NCBI GenBank assembly: GCA_024195265.1
Contig: JAJLRJ010000002.1
Span: 21,973,070-22,037,069, forward strand
Reading direction: 5' to 3'
Source: Dendrophyllia cribrosa
Lineage: Eukaryota > Cnidaria > Anthozoa > Scleractinia > Dendrophylliidae
Length of the DNA stretch: 64,000 nt
The notes under the pieces: generated by a model
Told to the model about the DNA's origin: nothing
What the model saw: the letters and a program-made list of their open reading frames with translations, nothing else
The model's database searches: none
Translations under genes and position numbers: made by a program
Shown here: in pieces, positions 56,901 to 64,000 of the stretch
How the letters are laid out: every line of letters begins with the position of its first letter
Numbering within the stretch: the first letter of the stretch is position 1

Positions 56901-59900
56901 GGAGAAAAGCATGGTAATATTTCTTTGATTTAACGATGATTAAATTCAAAATCGATAAAACGTAAAGTCAACTATATTGTTTTGAGCTTAAATCCTTTGG
57001 TCACCAAATGGCGACCTTCGCCAATAATTCAATCGCCTTTTTTTTTCACTCGCCATGGCGACCAAAATGGTTGCAGCTTGGAGCGCTGTAGTGAGAACAA
57101 CAGACAATTCAAAAGCCCTAGCTAAGTCTGCATTCCCTCAGTCATTCTATTCCAAAAAAGATATTGCAGAACAAAGTAAATGCAACCACAAAATTGGATG
57201 TTCTAACTCAAAATATGAAAGGCAGTAAGATAACACATGTTCTATTGTAACATACTTTGGTGGTCAATACTACAATTATTTTATTCTAAGCCATTGTTGT
57301 ATTGGAGTTACTTTTCAGGGAACATAGTTTCTCTTAGGATAGGAAACCTTTATTTATACACGATATGTTTAAAAGCTAAAAGCAGAGTCAATTATGGACA
57401 AGTGAAACCTCTTCAGTAGTACCTTTGCAGTGGTACCATTTGTTCTAACTTTTGAGTCTGTGGATGAAATCCTATGGTGTGGTCATTCAAATGAAACCTC
57501 TTTGGCAGTACTTTTGCATGGTACCATTTGTTTTTCAATATTCTACAAAATGAAATTTGGGATTTTACTTGAATTTTGATGTTTGACACTCTTTGGAGTT
57601 AAAGGTCTTAAAGGGGCTATGTCCTGAAGATTTTGATGTTCTTGGGTCAAAACTGCCCTACATTAAAACTTCATACATGTAGCTTCTCCAGACACGAAAT
57701 GCTTATAGAACACTAAATGAAAGATACCAAGAGAGTTTTCGAAGACAGAATATATAATAATCAGAGTTTCAATGAGTTTTCCAAGACACAATACAATAAA
57801 CTTGAAAAAATTAGCCCAATTTTTTCAACTTGCAATCCATTTTCATCCTGGCCATCTGCAGCCCAAGACACATATTTTTACTCGTAGAGCACTTGTAAAA
57901 CATTTTTTTTTAAAAAAATGGACCATTATTTTTGAGTTTCCACTGATATAAATTCATCCTTTGGATTTTTAAAATAACACTAAAAATGGTGACATAGCCC
58001 CTTTAAAATTAGCACTACTTTCAGGTAGCCATTATTTTGAAGGGGCCGCTACTTTTTTATGGGGGGGGGAGGGAGAGATTCTATGGTATATGTTGCACTG
58101 GAAAAGGGGTAACAAGACAGGGCGAGCCTTCAAAGAAAGGGTGTGGTACAGGGTACAGAAGTGTGAAGTTTCCCCCTTGTCTCCTTCCACTGTATAAGGT
58201 CACAGTTGGAGTCTTGACATAGTGCTGACAATTTATGGGCATTTATATGAATGAACCTTGATCATTGTCCATAATATTTGTGGAAAATTGAGTGTGATGC
58301 CTGGGCACAAACACTTCCTATTTTTAGACAATAATAAATGAAAAGAGGATGATCCTAGTATTGGAACAGGTTTTCGTCTTTTAGTGTACCAGTACATGCA
58401 AAGGGTTGTAGCCAGGCTTTCAGCCAGAAATTGAAAAGTGGGGTCCTGAAGATATTTCCCATCATAAATTTTAAAGGATTACATGAAGGTGCAATTTTCA
58501 TGAATTTGTTTAAAACGTGGGCATCCACAGAACGCCTGGACACGCTGTTGGTTAAAAGCTTGGTTGTAGCACTAGAATGATCCTAACAGTTAAGACACTA
58601 TTTTAGAAGGTGGATTGCCCAAGCTGGACAATCTGTTGTTACACCAGGAATATCATACATGTAGTGCTAGGATAATCCTAACAGCAGGATCCAGATCGCT
58701 CAAGCTTGACACGTTTTAGCCTTCAGGACCCGGTTGTTCAAAGGCAGATTAACGCTAATCCCGGATTAAATGTTAACCGAGGATTTCATTTCTCTGTTTA
58801 AAAATGTTTTCAAGAGGTCATTTGTAGCTAGTAGTGAAGACAAGTTAAAGTCAAAACTGAAGGGCAGAAAACTTTGGGATAATTTTCAATTGTTGAATTG
58901 TTTTACTGGATTCTAAATTGATGCTAATCCTGGGTTAGCTTAATTGTGCTTTCAATAACCCGGCCCATGTCGCATGTGAACACTTGTAACACTAGGACAA
59001 TACTACTGCAGTAGTAGAAAGGCAGGGTGATCTTAGCGGTAAGATCATTCTAGTGCTAAGGTCACATATAACTATCGGCGTGTAAAATGAAAGCTGAAAA
59101 TATGTCGCACTTGGGCAATCTGTCTTCTAAGATGATCTTAGCAATTGGACAGCCCTGTAAGAATGTTTTGTAGTGGTTGGCAGTGTAACTGAAGTAGTAA
59201 GCAGTAAGGGCTAGAGATGTATCTGTATTTTGTTATTAGTAATGATTTGTGAACTCCAGTGTGAAGCAGACAGCAAACAATTGACTGTAGGCGGCAAAAT
59301 TGCTGGCTGCTGGCATATTTTGGCAGGGCTGTAGGATCATCCCCTCTCCACCTGGATCATGTTAGCACTGCGATCCTAGTGATACAGCCCCTCACGTGAC
59401 ACCGTTGTCTGGTTGCTTGTGTGTGAGGATTTTCTGCATGGGTACCCATGCACTTAATATATTGTCATGCCTTAGATTCTAAATCGAAGTTAAAACAAAA
59501 AATACATCCACAAACGAAAACATATTTTCTCTTCTCGATGCCTTCGAAAAGAAAGAGTGTCTAAATAAAGTCCCTTTTAGTGCCCGGGCACTGTGATCAA
59601 ACAATTAAGGAACTATCTGAAGAGAGACAAACAAAAGACTTGCATTACGTCGAGCTTTATACAGATACCTACCGAAATTTATCATCCATTCCAGTGCTCT
59701 CGCCTTCCCCATCACCGCTGCCCAATGCAGGAGCGGAAACCGATAGTTTCGTACAGGATCGGGGATGACATCATTTATGTCCCAGCCTTTCTTCTGGTGA
59801 GCTTTCACAGTGCTTTGAAAGTACTCGAAGGAAACGTTCGCATCCTGGTCTTTCCTATCCGAGCAATTTATCACGCTTAATAAGATATCGTGGTGCTTTG

Positions 59901-59949
59901 GACAGGTCTTTTTTGTATCACAAAAGGGTGTACACGTTTTCCTGGCCAT
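53902..59949 (-). CDS. Ankyrin-repeat protein with acidic tail and SUMO motif (3' end not found)
   Basis: Exon 1 is 59949-59673 (start ATG, donor GTAGGT); exon 2 is 54926-53902 (acceptor TTTCTAG, donor GTAAGT). They join in phase 1 and give 434 residues, ending in phase 0. Residues 1-20 contain CTPFCDTKKTCPKHH, a possible metal site. Residues 70-120 hold a first ankyrin unit (PLLHWAAVMGKARALEWMIN, then DSQETALHRSV). Further units are QTPLHAAATKL and HGNTVMHYLAQN followed by GDATIVNKKKLSALDVAMNY. The second half is low-complexity, rich in Ser, Ala, Asp and Glu, with a Cys-rich patch (GVCGCASVGVQTP). It ends IKQEKLSP, matching the phosphorylation-dependent sumoylation motif. If the last donor is ignored, translation stops after EINCCSYA at 53869. 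I do not recognise the family; a nuclear role is inferred only from the SUMO motif. Confidence 0.7.
54955..55150. repeat. Interspersed repeat, copy A (ankyrin gene intron 1)
   Basis: AATGGTACCATGCAAAAGTA, CTGAAGACATTTCATTTGAA and CACACCATAGGATTTCGTCG recur as complements at 57415-57610, so this is one family in two orientations. No coding frame. Confidence 0.7.
55672..56093. mobile_element. MITE with CACACTAATGCGTTTT ends
   Basis: AGGCCCCAACCACACTAATG at the left is inversely matched by AATGCATTAGTATGGACAGG at the right. Internal CGTTTTTG and CCACACTAA motifs recur in both orientations. The ends resemble hAT-type MITEs. The SINE at 56093 begins at its right edge. Confidence 0.7.
56093..56376 (-). 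mobile_element. SINE family 1, nearly full length, - strand
   Basis: Read on the - strand: GTGGTCTAGTGGTTGGCGCG (A box region), GATCGGTGGTTCGAGCC (B box), TTTCCTTAGACAAGAAACTT, CATGTTGTCTCTCTCCACCC, and the tail CAGAAACTGGGTTAAGCTCC then GGCTTGTGAAGACTTAG. It is the best-preserved copy in the window. Confidence 0.8.
56674..57088. mobile_element. MITE with CAGCGCTCCAAGCT ends
   Basis: CAGCGCTCCAAGCTACATTT at the left pairs with ATGGTTGCAGCTTGGAGCGC plus TG at the right. TAGTG flanks both sides. Internal GTCGCC/GGCGACC motifs echo a fragment at 52090-52190. Confidence 0.75.
57415..57607. repeat. Interspersed repeat, copy B (inverted relative to copy A)
   Basis: TTTGAGTCTGTGGATGAAAT, TGTGGTCATTCAAATGAAAC and TACTTTTGCATGGTACCATT are the complements of landmarks at 54955-55150. 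Confidence 0.7.
57608..58006. mobile_element. ~400-bp MITE with TTAAAGGGGCTATGTC ends
   Basis: TTAAAGGGGCTATGTC at 57608 and GACATAGCCCCTTTAA ending at 58006 are perfect complements. A solitary, diverged end (TTAAAGGAGCTATGTCACAG) lies near 40370. Ankyrin gene intron 1. Confidence 0.8.
58737..58966. mobile_element. MITE, inverted relative of 17301-17540
   Basis: GACCCGGTTGTTCAAAGGCA and TTTCAATAACCCGGCCC form the ends. Internal TTTAAAAATGTTTTCAAGAG and GACAAGTTAAAGTC motifs are the complements of those at 17400-17500. Confidence 0.75.
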
Positions 59950-60480
59950 ATTGCACGATAAATATCAGTTTTGGACACCACAACTAAACGAGCTTTTGAG
60001 GAGTAAAAGAATAAAGAGTCCGCCACATTTGAACAAAGCCGTTGCCCTTCGCCTGCTTGGTAACCACACCTGGACGCTAAGCGCTCCTACTTGTTGACAA
60101 GGTTCGTTCTTAGCAAAATTTGGCGGGAAATTCTGACCAACAAAAAACAAACCGATATCGCCTGCGATCACTTGTTCTCTTTCTCCTGAGAAATAAGAAA
60201 AATAACGCGAAATAGAAACAAGTTCTAATGGCTGGCCAGGTTAGATCTTCCGTTTGAGAGCATTAGTAAATACTGTTTCGGCTATTTGTCGAGGCTGTCC
60301 GGAAGGTTGAACACTTTGAAAAGGATACGATTTCATTTTTTAAGGTGGCTCGCAATAGTTCCTAGCAACATACTTTGATTGATCAATACAACAATTTTTA
60401 CCTAACTAAGGACCCAGCCAGGTAGTTAGGAGGTACTAGTACTCATGCATAAGTAGGCAGGTAGGTAACCAGGCAAGTGG
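59950..60480. other. Upstream region of the ankyrin gene
   Basis: Presumed promoter and 5' UTR on the - strand. No TATA box or TISU-like start is visible; the start context is AATATGGCC. Bases 60405-60490 contain GGTAGGTA and GATGGATGG short repeats. Confidence 0.4.
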
Positions 60481-60484
60481 ATAG

Positions 60485-60826
60485 ATGGATGGAAGCTTTC
60501 CCTTTCGCCGTCCACGTTGCAAGACCTGCGCCTACACCAATTCAGCGGCCATGATCAACACTCCTGGTGGACCGCTGACAATTCGACAGAAGTTCACATG
60601 TACAGCTGTACGACCAGTAACCTCATCTACATCATTACCTGTCGTACATGTACTCTGTGTTACATCGGCAAAACTGGACGTAGGCTCGGCGACGGATTCT
60701 GCGAGCATCTCAGATCGGTAAGAAAGAAAGCAGCCCTGCCCGTCGCTAAACACTTCTTCTCTCCCGAACACACAACAGATGACATGATGGTGTCCGTGGT
60801 TAGAACAGGTTTCAAAAGTACCACGT
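60485..60826 (+). pseudogene. Penelope-like retroelement fragment, GIY-YIG endonuclease domain, frameshifted
   Basis: One frame gives RPRCKTCAYTNSA, then TIRQKFTCT. After a shift of frame near 60600 it continues as NLIYIITCRTCTLCYIGKTG, RRLGDGFCEHLRSVRKK and PVAKHFFSPEH. This Cys-rich approach followed by YI-(10)-YIGKTGRRL is the C-terminal GIY-YIG endonuclease of Penelope-like elements. No reverse transcriptase is present beside it. CCCGAAACGTCTGAAC (61252-61267) resembles the terminal sequence often following such elements. Confidence 0.7.
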
Positions 60827-60882
60827 AGAGACGCAGCGCGGAGGGTCGACTAATTTTCAAATTCCAAACCCTTCGATTACGA

Positions 60883-61058
60883 GATACTCCAGAAATACTC
60901 ACACTAAATCCTATAGAATACCTAACGAGAAGAAAACTTACCTTCAGTACAGCTTCCTGTCTAGAACTATAAAACAATGGAACAATTTGCCTGCCATGTT
61001 GGCTACAGCTCCTAATATTAACTCTTTTAAGAGTGGGGTTTGTCAGCTGACGCATTAA
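60883..61058 (+). pseudogene. LINE-like ORF C-terminal tail (relic)
   Basis: The frame reads TRYSRNTHTKSYRIPNEKKT, then YSFLSRTIKQWNNLPAMLAT and INSFKSGVCQLTH before TAA. The SRTI-x-WNNLP-(n)-FK pattern is the usual end of non-LTR retrotransposon ORF2. It immediately follows the GIY-YIG fragment but is in another frame. Confidence 0.55.
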
Positions 61059-61354
61059 GAACTTTAAGAACTTGACCGCGACCAGAGCACATAAGCCTCG
61101 AAGAGAGGGACTGCTCTCATTTTGGTAAATGTAAATGTAATGTTTTATTTAGACTTCATCCGCGCGCGCTACAATGTTGCGACATGGCGACATTTGGAAC
61201 ATTTAAACAGCTGACGCGCGTTTTTAGTTATTCACTGAGTAAGGGACAGAAGTCCCGAAACGTCTGAACTTTCAGTTTCAAAAGCGCTTTAATAACATTT
61301 TTTAAACATAAATTCCCCTCGTGGCCTACCCGAGGGCGTAGCCCGAGGGAACGC

Positions 61355-62205
61355 CAAGAGGGGAATATATCACATATCCCCGAGGGACAGGTCAATAACA
61401 TGCTTATTTTTCACCTTGTGAGGTTTTCTAAAACAAATTTATTTTTCGGAGAGTAACATTCCATTCAATTAAAATGCAAAAAAGCATGATTCCGCAAGGC
61501 CGCATTGGGATCACGGCACATGACGAAGCGAGACGGTAAACATGCTTTGCTTTTGCCAAATTTGCATTGAGCACGTTGTTTCGTTATGAGTAGAAGGAGG
61601 GAGAGAGAAGAAAATGTATGAACAGTACTCGTAGTCTCGCCATGGCCCAACTGCCCGCCTTCATCTTTCGGAGATCAACGGAGTGGATGTCGGTATGTTT
61701 TCCAAGGAAAACCGGCGCAAAAATATTCAGGTTCAAGCGTAAAACGAGGCGTCATACATTATTGAAGACCCGAAACCTAAATCGAGGTACGATACCATCG
61801 AATAATGTTATCAACATTTCGCTTTTTGGTTGCGACCCGGCACGTTAATTATGTAGGAATAAGATTGATGAAGTTGTCTTTTTATGTAAACGAAAAATAT
61901 TGACTGATGCTAGTGTGATTTCCTTGTTATGCCCTATTTTGTCTTCCCGTTTGTGTTATTCTATTATTAGGGGACTAAGGCGAGGAGAATATGACGAGGG
62001 GAATATGACGGGGGCAATATGGCGAGGGGAATATATAATTCTTTGTTTTGCCATTGTTAGCTGCTATTGTCTTCAGCCCCGCCTCTCCTCTGTTACAATC
62101 AAAGCCGCACCCAGCTTTTCAGACACTGTAATGAACGGGGTTGTGTGATATATTCCCCTGAAAAGAACAAAGAAAACTGAGCTAGGTGAAAAATAAGGTT
62201 GGTAA
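61355..62205. mobile_element. Element bounded by inverted AGGGGAATATATCACAT
   Basis: AGGGGAATATATCACAT at 61359-61376 is complementary to GTGTGATATATTCCCCT at about 62144-62160. GCTTATTTTTCACCT and AGGTGAAAAATAAGG just outside extend the inversion. Between them, GAGGGGAATATGAC-type units repeat at 61975-62035. An open frame at 61618-61848 (+) has no recognisable domain. Confidence 0.55.
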
Positions 62206-62592
62206 GTAACAGCGGAGTATATCCAAGGTACAAATCAACGAAACTGCAAATACCGTGAACGATATATTGCGTAACACTGGATCATGACTGGACCGATAAA
62301 ACGATGTAAAAAGGTATTCTTTTCGAAATGGCACTACGGTTGGCCAGACCTGATATGATCAGCGCTCAAAACTATAAAGCAGACGCAGACAGCTGTTTCG
62401 GGCTTGTTGGCTTGTTGCATTTTTCTATCTCAAGGAAAGGATGGTATTGGCCATTCACTGTTTCTTTCCCTATGGCACTGACATGTCTCAGTTGAGGTAA
62501 AATTGTTCTTTGGCCATATGCCCCAATTGTTTGTGACGTGATCGTTGTGCAATCTTCCCTGTCAGCTCTTTATAGAATGATTAGTGACATAT

Positions 62593-62754
62593 ACCTAATT
62601 CAATAAAGGTTGCTTTGGTCATTGGTAATTGGGCATTGGGAAGCTATTGTTTGGCGGTCACTGAAGCAAAGAATTGCATTGTGTTCCGTATGCCCAAATG
62701 CCAATGCCCAATTACCAATGACCAATTACCAAAGCAACCTTTATTGAATTAGGT
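62593..62754. mobile_element. Foldback MITE nested in the larger inverted repeat
   Basis: ACCTAATTCAATAAAGGTTG and CAACCTTTATTGAATTAGGT are perfect 20-base inverted ends. The arms continue through TTGGTCATTGGTAATTGGGC. The flanks rejoin as a sequence also found uninterrupted near 63038-63062 (GACATATACGAGATAGG), which reveals the empty site. Confidence 0.85.
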
Positions 62755-62770
62755 GTATACGAGATAGGTG

Positions 62771-62985
62771 AGCAGGGGTGGTGTAGTGGAGAGAGCACTC
62801 GCCTCCCGCCATTGTGGCCCGGATTCGATTCCCGGCCCCGGCGTCATATATGGGTTGAGTCTGTTGTTGGTTCTCTCCTTGCTCCGAGAGGTTTTTCTCC
62901 GGGTACTCCGGTTTTTCCCTCTCCTCAAAAACCAACACTTCCAAATTCCAATTCGATCTGGAATCCAAGAGCCACAGGTTTGTAA
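62771..62985 (+). mobile_element. SINE family 2, tRNA-derived, + strand
   Basis: GGGTGGTGTAGTGGAGAGAG (A box), CACTCGCCTCCCGCCATTG and GGATTCGATTCCCGGC (B box) form a tRNA-like head. It is followed by TTGTTGGTTCTCTCCTTGC, CTCCGGGTACTCCGGTTTTT and TTCCAAATTCCAATTCG, a body unlike family 1. The tRNA-like head lacks a clean acceptor stem, so it is not a tRNA gene. Confidence 0.75.
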
Positions 62986-63393
62986 GTCTTATGACTATTT
63001 AGTGTCACCCTCGTTAAAAAAAAGACGATCTAGAATGATTAGCGACATATACGAGATAGGAGAAGTGTCATCCGACTCTCATTATGTTTAGCTACGGCGC
63101 ACTGAAGAGGGCCAAAAAGCCCGAAACAGCTGTCTACGTCTGCTTTCTAGTTTTGAGCGCTGATCATGTCAGGTTTGGCCAACCGTATGTCCAGAACTGA
63201 TCCAATGTTACGCAATAGATTGTTCACGGTATTTGCAGTTTTGTATTTTTATTGGTACATAGGTAGACAAGCAGGTAGGTAGGAAAGGAGGAAGGCAGGT
63301 ACATAGATAGGTATGACACATAGGTTGGTAAAAAAGCAGGCAGGCCCGGTAGAAGGTAGATAGGAAGGTGGGCATGGGTAGGTATGCAGATAG

Positions 63394-63680
63394 CCCGAGG
63401 GTGGGGATACTCAACAAAGTTTTGTATGGGTTTGCTCCGCCCCGAGGCCCAAACCTTACCCTTTTATATACCGTTTTTGACAGTAACGGTAACTCTTTCA
63501 TATACCTTCCATAGAAAATGGTACCCATATCGTGTTTGCAAACAATTTATTTTGTCTTTTCAGGCCCTTCAAACGTTTGTTTTCAATATTTCTCATCCCC
63601 CTCTCCAGAAAAAAAATGGTCAGTCCCCAAAAAGCTACCCCTTTCGGACGGAGCATCCCGTATAGCCCATTTTTGCGAGT

Positions 63681-63681
<1 letters not shown>
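63394..63681. mobile_element. Interspersed G/C-tract repeat next to the long C run
   Basis: CCCGAGGGTGGGGATACTCA at the left, TTACCCTTTTATATACCG within, and CCCGTATAGCCCATTTTTGC at the right before the C run. The style matches 31590-31950 and 41316-41650. Confidence 0.5.

Positions 63682-63759
<78 letters not shown>
63682..63759. repeat. 78-base C homopolymer
   Basis: An uninterrupted run of C from 63682 to 63759. It makes open frames of poly-Pro and poly-Gly that are artefacts. Confidence 0.9.
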
Positions 63760-64000
63760 TTTCCACGATAGGCAGGTAGGAAAGTAGTCTATGACAGATG
63801 ATGATAATGAGATACAACCCCTCAGGTAATTTGGAGAGAGATCATGAATTGGTAATAAGATGCAAGCCGTGTAGGTGCATGAGGGGTAAAGTATACATGT
63901 TGAATATTACATGAGTTTTAAGAGAGCATAGTGTAGTGTGTTGGAGTTAAATGACCGCCCAACCATCCGGGTGGTGGTTCACTTATGAAAGCAAAGAAAA
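63760..64000. other. Right edge, no gene seen
   Basis: AT-rich DNA with no exon-like or repeat-like structure that I recognise. Confidence 0.4.

Larger units (their letters stand above)
62252..63236. repeat. Large inverted repeat with nested insertions
   Basis: The left arm (about 62252-62410) and right arm (about 63100-63236) share inverted landmarks: GTGAACGATATATTGCGTAA, GGCCAGACCTGATATGATCA, GCGCTCAAAACTATAAAGCA and GACAGCTGTTTCGGGCTTGT. GCCCGAAAC(A/G) sequences of this kind are common at the ends of Penelope-like elements. A MITE (62593-62754) and a SINE (62771-62985) sit inside. Confidence 0.7.

Noticed and set aside
61618..61848. 76-codon + strand frame
   Set aside because: Lies inside a repeat bounded by inverted GGGGAATATATCACA; no domain and no splice context.
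62771..62845. tRNA gene
   Set aside because: A and B boxes are present, but there is no acceptor stem or cloverleaf that closes, and a SINE body follows; called a SINE instead.
63518..63817. Poly-Pro and poly-Gly proteins at the right edge
   Set aside because: Translation of a 78-base C homopolymer; no domain outside it.

Overview
The window is eukaryotic nuclear DNA. Genes are split into short GT-AG exons, introns are long and AT-rich, and the intergenic DNA is full of miniature inverted-repeat elements, tRNA-derived SINE-like repeats, minisatellites and long G or C homopolymers. The encoded proteins are metazoan. The mix of repeats and the divergence of the proteins suggest an anthozoan cnidarian, most likely a stony coral; that assignment is inference, because there is no species marker here.

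Three recognisable genes lie on the + strand. The 3' end of WRNIP1 (AAA+ ATPase of replication-fork maintenance) occupies 1129-2194. A complete DHODH gene (mitochondrial dihydroorotate dehydrogenase, pyrimidine synthesis) has eight coding exons over 5058-15418. A complete NDUFAF6 gene (mitochondrial complex I assembly factor) has ten coding exons over 20472-29265. DHODH and NDUFAF6 both act at the inner mitochondrial membrane and are linked to the respiratory chain. I see no sign that their adjacency is functional.

Three genes lie on the - strand. At 30749-36443 four exons join in frame into a 425-residue protein with a CxxC-CxxC region, an F-box and a C-terminal ubiquitin-conjugating (E2) fold whose catalytic cysteine position is glycine. 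It is the most novel object in the window. At 42498-44239 (perhaps starting at 49171) lies a small coiled-coil protein I do not recognise. At 53902-59949 lies the 5' part of an ankyrin-repeat protein with an acidic Ser/Ala-rich tail and a phosphorylation-dependent SUMO motif.

The rest is repeats. Two TTAA-flanked piggyBac-like non-autonomous elements lie at 5147-5802 and 46351-48571. Several foldback MITE families recur, and there are at least six SINE-like copies. Two large minisatellites flank NDUFAF6 exon 6. A satellite-like array that reverses orientation lies just upstream of NDUFAF6. Penelope-like and LINE fragments are at 60.5-61.1 kb, and a 78-base C tract is near the right edge. Several start codons sit in ATGGCGG-type contexts resembling TISU/YY1 elements.
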